Shown: positions 26,837-35,965, numbered from the stretch's first letter. The stretch is 64,000 nt of DNA from Rhodococcus sp. AW25M09 (GCF_000333955.1 NZ_CAPS01000120.1:41718-105717); one strand, 5' to 3'. Numbers and translations: made by a program. The notes: generated from the sequence alone by a model not told the origin.

Positions 26837-27613
26837 TTATCCGAAGCGGCCGGAGATGTAGTCCTCGGTGGCCTTCTGCGTCGGATTGGAGAATATCTTC
26901 TCGGTGTCGTCGATCTCGATGAGCTTGCCGGGCCTGCCGGTCGCCTCGAGGTTGAAGAAGCCGGTCTGATCACTCACACGTGCGGCCTGCTGCATGTTGT
27001 GCGTGACGATGACGATCGTGAAGTCCTGCTTGAGTTCCTGGATCAGGTCCTCGATGGCGAGGGTGGAGATGGGGTCCAGAGCCGAGCACGGCTCGTCCAT
27101 CAACAGCACGTCGGGCGAGACCGCGATCGCGCGCGCGATGCACAGACGCTGCTGCTGACCGCCGGAGAGTCCGCCGCCGGGCTTGTCGAGGCGATCCTTC
27201 ACCTCTTTCCAGAGGTTGGCGCCCTTGAGTGAGCGTTCGGCGATCTCGTCGAGCTCCTTCTTGCCGCGGCCACCCTGCAACTTCAGGCCTGCGACGACGT
27301 TGTCCTTGATCGACATCGTGGGGAACGGGTTGGGGCGCTGGAAGACCATGCCGATGGTGCGACGCACGCCGACCGGGTCGACATCGCTGCCGTAGATGTC
27401 TTCGCCGTCGAGCAGCACCGAGCCCTCGACGCGGGCACCGGGGGTGACCTCGTGCATGCGGTTGAGCGAACGCAGGACGGTGGACTTACCGCATCCGGAC
27501 GGTCCGATGAACGCGGTGACGCTGCGCGGAGGCACGGCCAGAGTGACGTCGGAGACGGCATGGAACTTGCCGTAGTAGATGTTGACGTCTTTGAGATCGA
27601 GACGCTTTGCCAT
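26837..27613 (-). CDS. pstB: PstB, phosphate ABC transporter ATP-binding protein
   Basis: A 258-aa ATPase of the high-affinity phosphate importer. It has Walker [10 protein letters not shown], signature [14 protein letters not shown], Walker [14 protein letters not shown] and the switch His in [11 protein letters not shown]. These are the exact PstB signatures, including [11 protein letters not shown]. It is the last gene of pstSCAB; the stop faces the phoU terminator. Confidence 0.97.
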   Translation of the reverse strand: MAKRLDLKDVNIYYGKFHAVSDVTLAVPPRSVTAFIGPSGCGKSTVLRSLNRMHEVTPGARVEGSVLLDGEDIYGSDVDPVGVRRTIGMVFQRPNPFPTMSIKDNVVAGLKLQGGRGKKELDEIAERSLKGANLWKEVKDRLDKPGGGLSGGQQQRLCIARAIAVSPDVLLMDEPCSALDPISTLAIEDLIQELKQDFTIVIVTHNMQQAARVSDQTGFFNLEATGRPGKLIEIDDTEKIFSNPTQKATEDYISGRFG

Positions 27614-27649
27614 GTTCTTCGTTCCTTAGAATTCGCTGGAGTCGGGTGG

Positions 27650-28558
27650 TCAGAAGCTCTTGGGCGAGAAGAACTTCGAGACCAACTTCGCGCCGATGTT
27701 GAGTATTGCGACGATCAGGATCAGCGTCAGGGCTGCTCCCCACATGCGCTCAGCGGTGAGCACGCCGGTTCCTGCTTTCTGCAGGTCGACCATCATGAGC
27801 GGCAGTGACGTCTGCGGCCCCTCGAAGATGTTGAAGTTGATGGCGGTGGCGGATCCCACCAGGATGAGCACCGGTGCCGTCTCACCCATCACTCGGGCCA
27901 GAGCGAGCATGATGCCGGTGACGATGCCGGACAGCGCCGTCGGGATGACGATCTTGGCGATGGTCTTCCATTTGGGCACACCCAGCGCGTAGGACGCTTC
28001 GCGCAGGTCCTGCGGGACGATTCGCAGCATTTCCTCGGCCGAGCGCACGATCACGGGGATCATCAACAGCACCAGGGCGAAGGCGACAGCAAGGCCGGAA
28101 CGCTGGAATCCGAACGTGGCGATCCACAGCGCGTAGATGAACAGGGCCGCGACGATGGACGGGACTCCGGTGAGAATGTCGACCATGAAGGTCGTCACCT
28201 TGGCCAGTCTTGTGCCCGGGCCGTACTCGACGAGGTAGATGGCGACGAAGATGCCGATCGGGATGGAGATGACGGCGCAGAACAGTCCTTGTAGGAGGGT
28301 ACCGACGATCGCGTGGTAGGCACCGCCGCCGGCGATGAACTGGGTGATGCCGGCCTGCGAGTTCTGCCACCATTCCGGCGCGACGACGGCCGACAGTCCG
28401 CGCGAGACCACGGTGTAGAGAACCCAGATCAGCGGTACCAGTGCGACCAGCACCGAGAGGGCGACGAGGATCGTCGCCGACAGGTTGGCGGCCTTGCGGC
28501 GAGCGCTGACGCCCTGGAACGTGGGTTCCTTGACGGGCTTGTCCATGGTTGCGGTCAT
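27650..28558 (-). CDS. pstA: PstA, phosphate ABC transporter permease
   Basis: A 302-aa inner-membrane permease with about six helices: helix 1 LSATILVALSVLVALVPLIW, then the MetI-like core with GTLLQGLFCAVISIPIGIF and TGVPSIVAALFIYALW. The EAA-type loop that docks PstB is YALGVPKWKTIAKIVIPTAL. It starts 3 nt after the pstC stop, so the two are translated together. Confidence 0.96.
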   Translation of the reverse strand: MTATMDKPVKEPTFQGVSARRKAANLSATILVALSVLVALVPLIWVLYTVVSRGLSAVVAPEWWQNSQAGITQFIAGGGAYHAIVGTLLQGLFCAVISIPIGIFVAIYLVEYGPGTRLAKVTTFMVDILTGVPSIVAALFIYALWIATFGFQRSGLAVAFALVLLMIPVIVRSAEEMLRIVPQDLREASYALGVPKWKTIAKIVIPTALSGIVTGIMLALARVMGETAPVLILVGSATAINFNIFEGPQTSLPLMMVDLQKAGTGVLTAERMWGAALTLILIVAILNIGAKLVSKFFSPKSF

Positions 28559-28561
28559 GGG

Positions 28562-29599
28562 TCAGTCCTTCTTTCCGGCGATGGCGGCGCGGGCACCGGC
28601 GTTGACGACGAAGGTCAGGATGAACAGCACCAGACCCGCGGCGATGTAGGCACCGGCCTGCAGCGGGTTGTTGAACTCGCCTGCGGCCAGCGCGATCTTC
28701 GTGGCGAAGGTCGATCCGCCGTCGAACAGGGACCCACCGAACGTCACCTGGGTGCTGCGAATGATGATGTAGAGCGCGATGGTCTCACCGAGCGCGCGGC
28801 CGAGACCGAGCATCGAACCCGAGACGAAGCCGGACTTACCGAACGGGATGACCGTGGTGCGCACGACCTCCCAGCGGGTGGCACCGAGAGCCAGCGCCGC
28901 TTCGACCTGACCCTTCGGGGTCTGAATGAACACCTCGCGGGTGACGGCAGCGATGATCGGCAGGATCATCACCGCGAGCACGATGCCGCCGGTGAAGATG
29001 GTGCCGCCACCGGCAATGGAGACCGAGCCGGTACTGAACAGCGGGAACCAACTCAACGAGGAGTTGAGCCATTCCGCGAACGGGCTGATGGCAGGGGCGA
29101 GGACGTACAGGCCCCAGAGGCCGAAGACGATCGACGGGACTGCCGCGAGCAGGTCGATGACGTAGCCGAGCGGTCCTGCGACTCGCTTGGGTGCGTAGTT
29201 GGTCAGGTAGATCGCGATACCGAGCGCAACAGGCATCGCCAGGATCAGCGCGAACAGAGACACGGTGACGGTGACCAGGAACAGGTCGAGTACACCGAAC
29301 ACCATGGCGGAGGTGTTCGAGGTGTCCCACTGACCGTTGTAGGTCAAGAAGTTGACCGTGTTGTTCGACAGTGAGGGAATCGCACGCCAGAGAAGGAAGA
29401 TTCCGACAGCGGCAATCAAGGCGATGATGAAGATGCCCGAGCCCGTGGCCAGGCCGGAAAAGATCCGGTCACCGGGACGAGTGACGTTTCCCGACGTTTT
29501 CTTGTCTGACAATTGTGGTTCTTCCGGGTCGTGGGCGGCACCTGTGGTGGGCACGCTAGCCGCTGAGGGGATACCGGTGATCGAGTGGGTGTCGCTCAT
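28562..29599 (-). CDS. pstC: PstC, phosphate ABC transporter permease
   Basis: A 345-aa permease partner of PstA. A ~45-residue hydrophilic N-terminus is followed by six or so helices; the periplasmic loop with NTVNFLTYNGQWDT is typical of PstC. The coupling loop is ALALGATRWEVVRTTVIPFG. ATG 29599 is used; a GTG three codons upstream is possible. An intercistronic hairpin separates it from pstS. Confidence 0.95.
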   Translation of the reverse strand: MSDTHSITGIPSAASVPTTGAAHDPEEPQLSDKKTSGNVTRPGDRIFSGLATGSGIFIIALIAAVGIFLLWRAIPSLSNNTVNFLTYNGQWDTSNTSAMVFGVLDLFLVTVTVSLFALILAMPVALGIAIYLTNYAPKRVAGPLGYVIDLLAAVPSIVFGLWGLYVLAPAISPFAEWLNSSLSWFPLFSTGSVSIAGGGTIFTGGIVLAVMILPIIAAVTREVFIQTPKGQVEAALALGATRWEVVRTTVIPFGKSGFVSGSMLGLGRALGETIALYIIIRSTQVTFGGSLFDGGSTFATKIALAAGEFNNPLQAGAYIAAGLVLFILTFVVNAGARAAIAGKKD

Positions 29600-29635
29600 A
29601 CCGCTCACTGTCTCGTTGTGGTGGTCGAGGACGGT

Positions 29636-29673
29636 CTTGCTTCGGCCCGCGTGGTCACGCGAGCCGAAGCAAG
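29636..29673 (-). promoter_or_regulatory. Intercistronic hairpin between pstS and pstC
   Basis: CTTGCTTCGGC pairs with GCCGAAGCAAG (11 bp), with an inner CGCGTG/CACGCG stem. There is no T run. Such structures allow a stable, abundant pstS message with weaker read-through into pstCAB. Confidence 0.7.
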
Positions 29674-29689
29674 ATTACGTCTCATCGAA

Positions 29690-30790
29690 TCAGGCGATTG
29701 CTTCGACAGCGGTGAGCAGGCGTTCCTTGAAGGAATCGGGGAGCGGCACGTAGCCGGCTTCCTCGAGGCCCTGCTGACCTTCGTTGGCTGCACTGTTCAG
29801 GAACGACTTGACTGCGGCCGAGGTCTCGGCGTCGTAGCCTGCGGAGCAGACGATCTCGTAGGTGCCGAGAACGAGCGGGTACGTGTCGGCATCGTTGCTG
29901 GCGTACAGCGCGTCGATGTCGATGACCAGGTCGTTGCCCTCGCCGGAGAACGTGGCTTCGTCGATGGCCTTGCCTGCGGTTTCGCTGGTCAGCTCCACCG
30001 GTCCGTTGCCGAAGTCGATGTCGGCGGTGCCGAGGCTCTCCTGATCGGCGAAGCCCTTCTCGACGTAGGTGATCGAGCCGGGGGTGGCAGAAACAGCCTG
30101 GGCGACACCCGAGGATCCGTTGGCACCCTCACCGACGCCGCCGGCCCAGTCGGAGCTGTGATCGAGGGTCCAGGCCCCCGGCGCGGACGCCGCGAGGAAG
30201 CGCTGGAAGTTGTCGCTGGTACCCGAGGAATCGGACCGGTAGACCGGAGTGACGGCCGTGGACGGCAGCGATACGCCCTCGTTGAGCGCGGCGATCGCCG
30301 GATCGTTCCAGGTGGTGATCTTGCCGGTGAACATCTGCGCGATGACGTCCGGGTTGAGCACTACCTTGTCGACACCGTCGAGGTTGTAGGCCACGGCGAC
30401 CGGCCCGAAGACCAGGGGCAGGTTCCATGCCGGGTTGTTGTCGCAACGGACGGCTGCCTGAGCAGCCTGATCGTCCTTGATCGCCGAGTCGGATCCGGCG
30501 AAGTCGACGAGGCCGGCGACGAACTGCGTGCGGCCGTTACCCGAACCACTGGTGGTGTACTCCACTGCCTTACCGGCACACACGCCGGAGTAGATCGAGG
30601 TGAAGTTGGACATTGCGTTCTGCTGAGCAGAGGAGCCTTCGCCGGTGAGCGGGGATTTGCCTTCGCAGGTCGCCGAGGAGTCGGATGCGCCGTCCGTGGT
30701 TGCGACGTTCGCGTCACTACCGCATGCGGTCAGCAACATGGCACTGATGGCCACTGCACTCATGAGAGCACCGTTGCGCTTGAGGTTCAC
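29690..30790 (-). CDS. pstS: PstS, phosphate-binding lipoprotein
   Basis: High-affinity phosphate receptor of 366 aa. GTG 30790 follows a strong GGAGGAAACAG and yields a short lipoprotein signal with the anchor Cys in MLLTACGSD. Ligand motifs are GEGSSAQQNAM, the SGSGNGRTQF loop that grips phosphate, FAGSDSAI, ITTWNDPAI and YRSDSSGTSDNF. Expression is probably induced at low phosphate through the PHO-box-like repeats at 30949-30970. Confidence 0.96.
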   Translation of the reverse strand: MNLKRNGALMSAVAISAMLLTACGSDANVATTDGASDSSATCEGKSPLTGEGSSAQQNAMSNFTSIYSGVCAGKAVEYTTSGSGNGRTQFVAGLVDFAGSDSAIKDDQAAQAAVRCDNNPAWNLPLVFGPVAVAYNLDGVDKVVLNPDVIAQMFTGKITTWNDPAIAALNEGVSLPSTAVTPVYRSDSSGTSDNFQRFLAASAPGAWTLDHSSDWAGGVGEGANGSSGVAQAVSATPGSITYVEKGFADQESLGTADIDFGNGPVELTSETAGKAIDEATFSGEGNDLVIDIDALYASNDADTYPLVLGTYEIVCSAGYDAETSAAVKSFLNSAANEGQQGLEEAGYVPLPDSFKERLLTAVEAIA

Positions 30791-30948
30791 CTGTTTCCTC
30801 CGAGGAATCTTGGGCCGTGTCCACTGCTCGACCCGGTACGGGTGAGCTGTGGCTGTGTGGGTGCCGGCTCGACAAGAACCTCGCACCAGGCGGCGTAGGT
30901 TGCCGCCCATGGAGAAAGGTAGGGGTAGGCGGTGGACGTTTACCCCCG

Positions 30949-30970
30949 AGAAGGTGAACGGAAGATGAAC
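30949..30970 (-). promoter_or_regulatory. PHO box (RegX3/PhoP site) of pstS
   Basis: On the minus strand GTTCATCTTCC and GTTCACCTTCT are adjacent 11-nt direct repeats, the arrangement of PHO boxes in actinobacteria. They lie about 160 nt before the pstS start. Confidence 0.65.
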
Positions 30971-30990
30971 ACCGCCGTCGAAATGTCCGT

Positions 30991-31896
30991 TCAGACGCCG
31001 CGCGCGTACGCCGCATCCACGTGGTAGTTCCCGAACCCGAGCTTGGTGTAGGTATGGACCGCCGCAGTGTTGTCCGCCTCGACGTACAGCATGACCTGGC
31101 TCAATTCGCGACTGTGGAGGTAGTGCAGGCCGGCCAGCGTCAATATTCGACCGAGACCGCGGCCCTGTGACTGCGGATCGATTCCGACGACGTAGACCTC
31201 ACCGATGGCCGGTTCCGATCCTTGGGCAGGGTGGACCTTGGTCCAGTGGAACCCGAGCAACCGGTCGCTGTCCGCCTCGAACGCCAGGAACAAGCCCGCC
31301 GGATCGAACCACGATTCGTCTCGTCGCGCGGCGATGTCGCGATCGGTCCAACCGCCCTGTTCGGGGTGCCAGGAGAACGCCGCGTTGTTGACGCGCAACA
31401 GCTCGGCATCGTCCTGATGGCCGCGATACGTTCGCAGCGAGATACTGTCCGGTACAACGACATCCGGCAGCTCCGGCCCGGCCGCTGCCCGACGCATCTG
31501 CAGTAGCTCCCGAACCACGTGCAGCTCCAGACGCGCCGCGACGGACTGCGCCGCGGGCAAGTTACCGTGTGCCCAGATTCGCGTGTCGGAGCCGACATCG
31601 AGTGCGCGAGAAACCAATTCGCGACCGACACCGCGGCCACGGGACTCGGGATCGACGACTGCCTCGGCCATGCCGTCGGCGATTGCGACGTATCCGAGAA
31701 CGCGATCACTCTCGGTGGCGACCAGGCGAACGACCTCCTCGCCTGCGTCGACTGCTTTCACTGCCTGTTCCGAGAGGGGAGCAGTTCCATCGACTTCTGT
31801 TGCACGAGCGAGGATCTGGTGAATCTCGCGAGAAACGCTGGAAGACGGTGCGTTGCCGTCGATCGGATGGACGTGGAACGCAATATCCGAATTCAT
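30991..31896 (-). CDS. mshD: MshD, mycothiol synthase
   Basis: Final enzyme of mycothiol synthesis: transfers acetyl from acetyl-CoA to Cys-GlcN-Ins. The 301-aa protein is a tandem of two GNAT domains. The N-terminal domain has DPESRGRGVGRELVSRAL and the active C-terminal domain has IDPQSQGRGLGRILTLAGLHYLH. The end VMLYVEADNTAAVHTYTKLG is typical of MshD. The start ATG follows the glnR stop with no gap, so they form one transcript, as in M. tuberculosis (Rv0818-Rv0819). Confidence 0.96.
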   Translation of the reverse strand: MNSDIAFHVHPIDGNAPSSSVSREIHQILARATEVDGTAPLSEQAVKAVDAGEEVVRLVATESDRVLGYVAIADGMAEAVVDPESRGRGVGRELVSRALDVGSDTRIWAHGNLPAAQSVAARLELHVVRELLQMRRAAAGPELPDVVVPDSISLRTYRGHQDDAELLRVNNAAFSWHPEQGGWTDRDIAARRDESWFDPAGLFLAFEADSDRLLGFHWTKVHPAQGSEPAIGEVYVVGIDPQSQGRGLGRILTLAGLHYLHSRELSQVMLYVEADNTAAVHTYTKLGFGNYHVDAAYARGV

Positions 31897-32658
31897 CTAC
31901 GAGAGCGTACTCTGCTGCTCGAACTCGAAATCCGAATCGTCGGAGTCCTCCCCCACGGCGTCTGCGGAGGTGAGACCGCCCTTGGCGTTGCGTGCGGGCC
32001 GGACCGCCTTGTATCCCACGTTGCGCACGGTGCCGATCAGCGACTCGTACTCGGTGCCCAGTTTGGCGCGAAGGCGTCGAACATGGACGTCGACGGTGCG
32101 CGTGCCACCGAAGAAGTCGTAACCCCATACTTCCTGCAGCAGCTGCGCACGGGTGAACACCCGGCCCGCGTGCTGAGCCAGATACTTGAGCAGCTCGAAT
32201 TCCTTGTAGGTCAGATCGAGCGGACGCCCTCGCAGTCGTGCGGTGTACGTGCCCTCGTCGATGACCAGTTCGCCGAGCGTGATCTTGCCCGAGGCCTCCG
32301 GGCTCGCAACACCGCCGCTGCGACCGACCAGCAGTCGCAATCGCGCGTCCAGCTCCGCCGGTCCGGTACCGGGAAGCAGGATGTCGTCCAGACCCCAGTC
32401 CGAGTTCACCGCGACCAGCCCACCTTCGGTGAGCACTGCGACGACGGGGATGGCAGATCCGGTACTGCCCAGCAGGCGACACAGACCGCGCGCCGCAGCC
32501 AGATCCGTGCGGGCGTCGACCAGCGCGACGTCGGCCGAACCCGCCTCGAGAAGCGAGGACACCTCGGTGGGCACCGGGCGGACGTGATGCGCCAGGAGAG
32601 CGAGCGAAGGCAGAACACCCTCCGGATTGGGATCGGAGGTCAGTAGTAGGAGCTCCAC
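31897..32658 (-). CDS. glnR: GlnR, orphan OmpR-type regulator of nitrogen metabolism
   Basis: A 253-aa response-regulator-like activator/repressor of nitrogen genes. The N-terminal receiver-like domain starts [20 protein letters not shown] and keeps VLVDAR-type strands, but GlnR works without a cognate kinase. The winged-helix domain (about 135-230) shows [40 protein letters not shown] and [11 protein letters not shown], nearly identical to Rv0818. GTG 32658 with GGAG upstream matches the family start; an ATG 27 codons earlier would add an unrelated extension. Confidence 0.95.
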   Translation of the reverse strand: MELLLLTSDPNPEGVLPSLALLAHHVRPVPTEVSSLLEAGSADVALVDARTDLAAARGLCRLLGSTGSAIPVVAVLTEGGLVAVNSDWGLDDILLPGTGPAELDARLRLLVGRSGGVASPEASGKITLGELVIDEGTYTARLRGRPLDLTYKEFELLKYLAQHAGRVFTRAQLLQEVWGYDFFGGTRTVDVHVRRLRAKLGTEYESLIGTVRNVGYKAVRPARNAKGGLTSADAVGEDSDDSDFEFEQQSTLS

Positions 32659-32788
32659 TGCGTCTCCGTTCTTACTGCTGGCCGGTCCAGCCCAGGCTGG
32701 ATTGGAGAGATCATCAAGCACACAGACTAGCTTGCTCATTCATCCGGCCGAAGCGGGCAGTACGCAATGTGTCGGTCACAATGGACTC

Positions 32789-33568
32789 GTGCGCACACTT
32801 CTCATCGGACTCGTCAGCCTGCTGGCCCTCGCGCTCGTGGTGGATTTCGGCGCTGCGGCCTACTCGGAATACCGAGTCTCACGCGCGATCCGCGCAGGCG
32901 GGGAGCTCAACTCGGACCCCCAGGTGATCGTGCACGGCTTTCCGTTCCTGACCCAGGCAGCGAACGGGCGCTACCAGAACATCGAAATTCGAGCCCAGGA
33001 CGTACCGACCGAGTACGTCGGTTCGACGACGATCGAGGCCAATCTTCGCGGCGTGCACATCGCCCTGCCCGACTTGATGAACAACAACGTCCGGGAGATC
33101 CCCGTCGACGAGCTCGACGGCCGCGTCCGCATCGAGGCGACCGACCTCGGCCAGTTCCTCGGCATCGTCGACCTGCAGGTTTCTGCGCCGCCGGCCGACA
33201 AGTCCGACGGGACGGGCGGCTCCGGCGGTTCGGGCAAGACCACAACCGGGGGCGTCGTGCTGACCGGAACGGTTCCGGTCGGCCCCCTGCAAACCACAGT
33301 GAGCGTGCAGGCCGATCTGTTGCTCGAAGGAGACAGCGTGGCGATCGTGGCGACGGACTTCTACTTCGGCCCCGAAGGGAAGGCGGATTTCACGATTCCG
33401 GACTTCGCCAAACCCACGGTGCTCGGACTGTTCACCAAGACCATCGAGAGCCAGAGTCTGCCGTTCGGACTTCGTCCGACGGACGTGTACGCGGAGGGTT
33501 CGCAAATCGTCGTCGAGGGCTCGGGCGAGAACGTGACCATCGACCTCAACGAAATCGAGAAGCCGTGA
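32789..33568 (+). CDS. lmeA: LmeA-like DUF2993 phospholipid-binding lipoprotein-type protein
   Basis: A 259-aa cell-envelope protein (Rv0817c-like). One N-terminal hydrophobic helix (LLIGLVSLLALALVVDFGAA) acts as signal or anchor. The rest is the DUF2993 beta-rich fold that binds phospholipid and supports lipoglycan mannan elongation in mycobacteria (LmeA). A Gly/Ser-rich insertion (about 142-155, SDGTGGSGGSGKTTTGG) interrupts the domain. It is divergent from glnR (130-bp shared region) and overlaps the thioredoxin gene by 4 nt. Confidence 0.85.
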   Translation: MRTLLIGLVSLLALALVVDFGAAAYSEYRVSRAIRAGGELNSDPQVIVHGFPFLTQAANGRYQNIEIRAQDVPTEYVGSTTIEANLRGVHIALPDLMNNNVREIPVDELDGRVRIEATDLGQFLGIVDLQVSAPPADKSDGTGGSGGSGKTTTGGVVLTGTVPVGPLQTTVSVQADLLLEGDSVAIVATDFYFGPEGKADFTIPDFAKPTVLGLFTKTIESQSLPFGLRPTDVYAEGSQIVVEGSGENVTIDLNEIEKP

Positions 33569-33984
33569 CAGGTATCACAGTCCTGGCGGTCGTGGCGATC
33601 CTTGCTGTCGCTACCGGATTCTTCCTACGCAGCCGATCGGGCAGCGTGCGGGACGTGCGAAACACCGATTCCGAGACCGACGCTCTCCGCCCGCTACTGC
33701 TCGAGGCGGGCGTCACGACGGACGGCGCAACAGTGCTGCACTTCTCGGCGGACTGGTGTGGTCCGTGCGCCGCCGTGCGACGCGTCGTCGGACAGGTACT
33801 CGACGGCCGCAGTGGAGCCCGCGAAGTGGAACTCGACATCGACGCCCATCCGGTTCTCGCTCGCGAACTCGGCGTGCTGTCGTTGCCCACCACGTTCGTG
33901 CTCGACAGCGAACTGCGGCGGCGCTCCAGAATCGCGGGGGTGCCGTCGGCTGCGGCCCTGCGGTCTGCGCTCGACGCCCTCTGA
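33565..33984 (+). CDS. thiX: Membrane-anchored thioredoxin-fold protein (ThiX-like)
   Basis: A 139-aa oxidoreductase with one N-terminal membrane helix (about 2-22) and a thioredoxin domain outside or facing the envelope. The active site is FSADWCGPCAAVRR (CGPC). cis-Pro lies in LSLPTTFVLD. The GTG start overlaps the lmeA stop (GTGA), and the position matches Rv0816c (thiX). It precedes the sulfur operon by 50 bp and may supply reducing power to it, but a new leaderless start begins the next unit. Confidence 0.88.
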   Translation: MTGITVLAVVAILAVATGFFLRSRSGSVRDVRNTDSETDALRPLLLEAGVTTDGATVLHFSADWCGPCAAVRRVVGQVLDGRSGAREVELDIDAHPVLARELGVLSLPTTFVLDSELRRRSRIAGVPSAAALRSALDAL

Positions 33985-34033
33985 TCGAACCTGCCCGGAC
34001 CGGCGGTCCGACGCGTCGCTGGTAGAGGGTACG

Positions 34034-34129
34034 ATGCTCTTCGTGTTCTCACGCCGCGAGCTGATGCTCACCAGTCGACGCACGGTTGATCTGTGCCGAC
34101 TGGGCGGTTGTTGCTGTCGCTGCTGCTGA
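34034..34129 (+). CDS. Polycysteine leader peptide of the sulfurtransferase operon (31 aa)
   Basis: A short frame starting MLFVFSRRELML and ending LCRLGGCCCRCC just before TGA. Six of the last 12 residues are Cys, so translation pauses when charged tRNA-Cys is scarce. Leaderless polycysteine sORFs with this role are described in mycobacteria ahead of sulfur operons including the cysA2 type. TAG-rich -10-like sequence (GGTAGAGGG) lies directly upstream of ATG 34034. A shorter start at 34064 (21 aa) is possible. Confidence 0.8.
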   Translation: MLFVFSRRELMLTSRRTVDLCRLGGCCCRCC

Positions 34130-34187
34130 TTTCCTCGCGCCGCCACGCCCATGCGTGATGCCGGTCCCCAGCTAGGAATCCACGTCC

Positions 34188-34211
34188 GAGCACTGCCGAT
34201 GCGGCGTGCTC
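34188..34211 (+). promoter_or_regulatory. Hairpin between the Cys leader and the DUF4395 gene
   Basis: GAGCAC(T)GCC pairs with GGCGTGCTC around GATGC, 11 nt before the AGGAG of the DUF4395 gene. It is the best candidate for the structure controlled by ribosome stalling on the Cys codons. Confidence 0.45.
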
Positions 34212-34236
34212 CGGTCCCGCACAGGAGTACTTCTCG

Positions 34237-34725
34237 ATGTCGACATCCGACACCCGCACCATCACCGAATCCACCACGATCGACCAGGTCGACGTTCGCG
34301 GTCCCCGCTTCGCAGCATGGATCACCACCGCCGTTCTGGTCGCCGTCCTCCTCCTGACCACGTTCTCGGTCCCCGCGGCGGCGATCCTGCTCGGGCTTCA
34401 GGCAACAGTGTTCGCAATCGGAGCCGTCCGCGGACCCAAGCACAGTCCGTACGGCACGATCTACGCGACATTCGTCGCTCCGCGACTCTCCCCGACGAGC
34501 GAGCGCGAGCCGGTGGCTCCGTTGAAGTTCGCTCAGGTGGTGGGTTTCGCGTTCGCCGCCGCGGGAGTTCTCGGCTTCGCGCTGGGCGCTCCCACTGTCG
34601 GCACCGTCGCGGCAGGCTTCGCCTTGTTCGCGGCTTTCCTCAACGCCGCATTCGCGGTCTGCCTCGGCTGCATGCTCTACCCCCTCGCGGCGCGGCTGCG
34701 CGGCACCCAGCGCACCGCATCCTGA
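34237..34725 (+). CDS. DUF4395 membrane protein (sulfur operon)
   Basis: A 162-aa integral membrane protein with about four helices (AAWITTAVLVAVLLLTTFSV, then residues 42-60, 95-120 and 122-148). DUF4395 proteins are regularly encoded beside thiosulfate sulfurtransferases and may move a sulfur compound across the membrane. AGGAG at 34223-34227 supports the start. It is followed 34 bp later by the sulfurtransferase. Confidence 0.85.
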   Translation: MSTSDTRTITESTTIDQVDVRGPRFAAWITTAVLVAVLLLTTFSVPAAAILLGLQATVFAIGAVRGPKHSPYGTIYATFVAPRLSPTSEREPVAPLKFAQVVGFAFAAAGVLGFALGAPTVGTVAAGFALFAAFLNAAFAVCLGCMLYPLAARLRGTQRTAS

Positions 34726-34759
34726 CCTCCTTACCGATCCGAACACCGAAAGGAACACC

Positions 34760-35596
34760 ATGGCTCGCTCCGACGTCCTGGTCTCTGCCGACTGGGCCGA
34801 GCAGAACCTGAACACACCGAAGACCGTCTTCGTCGAGGTCGACGAAGACGCCAGCGCCTACGACGGCGGACATATCGAAGGTGCGGTCAAGCTCGACTGG
34901 CGCAAGGATCTGCAGGACCCGGTTCGCCGCGACTTCCTGGGCCAGGAGCAGTTCTCGGATCTGCTGTCGGCCAAGGGAATCAGCAACGACGACACCATCG
35001 TGCTGTACGGCGGAAACAACAACTGGTTCGCTGCCTACGCATACTGGTACTTCAAGCTGTACGGCCACCAGGACGTCAAGCTGATCGACGGTGGCCGCAA
35101 GAAGTGGGAACTCGACGGACGCCCGCTGTCGAACGGCGTCGTCAGCCGTGAGACCACGCAGTACCGTGCCGCCACTCCCGACCTGTCGATCCGCGCATTC
35201 CGCGACGAGGTCATCGACGCCATCGGCAACAAGAACCTGATCGACGTGCGTTCGCCCGACGAGTTCTCCGGCAAGATTCTCGCTCCCGCTCATCTGCCGC
35301 AGGAACAGGCTCAGCAGCGCGGCCATGTGCCGTCGGCGATCAACATCCCGTGGAGCACCACCGCCAACGAGGACGGCACGTTCAAGTCCGACGACGCACT
35401 CGAAGAGCTGTACAAGGCCAAGGGCTACGACGACGACAAGGCGACCATCGCCTACTGCCGCATCGGTGAGCGTTCGAGCCACACCTGGTTCGTCCTCAAG
35501 GAGCTGCTCGGCAAGGAAGACGTCAAGAACTACGACGGCAGCTGGGTCGAATACGGCTCCCTCGTCGGAGCGCCGATCGAGTTGGAGGTTCACTGA
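34760..35596 (+). CDS. cysA2: Thiosulfate sulfurtransferase (rhodanese, CysA2-type)
   Basis: A 278-aa two-domain rhodanese that transfers sulfane sulfur from thiosulfate or 3-mercaptopyruvate to a thiol acceptor. The first domain is catalytically inert; the second has the persulfide Cys in AYCRIGERSSHTWFVL, identical in pattern to M. tuberculosis CysA2 (Rv0815c). IDVRSPDEFSGKILAPAHLP is conserved. GAAAGGA at 34749-34755 precedes ATG. It is 1 nt from the DUF1416 gene, an operon under the polycysteine leader. Confidence 0.96.
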   Translation: MARSDVLVSADWAEQNLNTPKTVFVEVDEDASAYDGGHIEGAVKLDWRKDLQDPVRRDFLGQEQFSDLLSAKGISNDDTIVLYGGNNNWFAAYAYWYFKLYGHQDVKLIDGGRKKWELDGRPLSNGVVSRETTQYRAATPDLSIRAFRDEVIDAIGNKNLIDVRSPDEFSGKILAPAHLPQEQAQQRGHVPSAINIPWSTTANEDGTFKSDDALEELYKAKGYDDDKATIAYCRIGERSSHTWFVLKELLGKEDVKNYDGSWVEYGSLVGAPIELEVH

Positions 35597-35597
35597 T

Positions 35598-35903
35598 ATG
35601 TGTGGAGCACCCGTACAGGGCCAGACCATCCCCGCAGGCGTCGACGTCGAGAAGGAAACGGTCATCACCGGCCGCGTCCTGGCCGGCGACGGTGAGCCGG
35701 TAGCCGGTGCCTTCGTGCGCTTACTGGACGGCACCGGCGAATTCACCGCCGAGGTCGTCGCATCGGGCACCGGAGACTTCCGGTTCTTCGCAGCTCCCGG
35801 ACAGTGGACGCTGCGCGCTCTGTCCGCCTCTGGCAACGGCGACACCGTCATCACTCCCGAGGGCGCAGGCGTGCACTCGGCGGACGTCACCGTCGGAGTC
35901 TGA
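35598..35903 (+). CDS. sseC: DUF1416 protein (SseC)
   Basis: A 101-aa protein starting MCGAPVQGQTIPAGVDVEKE, the SseC family always found after CysA2/SseA. The second residue Cys is conserved and may take part in sulfur transfer. The remainder is a small carboxypeptidase-regulatory-like beta sandwich (VITGRVLAGDGEPVAGAFVR). The start lies 1 nt after the cysA2 stop (TGATATG). A strong terminator ends the operon. Confidence 0.93.
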   Translation: MCGAPVQGQTIPAGVDVEKETVITGRVLAGDGEPVAGAFVRLLDGTGEFTAEVVASGTGDFRFFAAPGQWTLRALSASGNGDTVITPEGAGVHSADVTVGV

Positions 35904-35925
35904 TTTCACAGTCCGTCTCGGATAG

Positions 35926-35965
35926 AGAAGAACCCCGCACCTGTTGGCAGGTGCGGGGTTCTTCT
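35926..35965. terminator. Terminator between sseC and the cutinase-like gene
   Basis: AGAAGAACCCCGCACCTG and its complement (with one change) form a stem of about 17 bp around TTGG, with T-rich 3' flank. The convergent genes share it. Confidence 0.88.
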
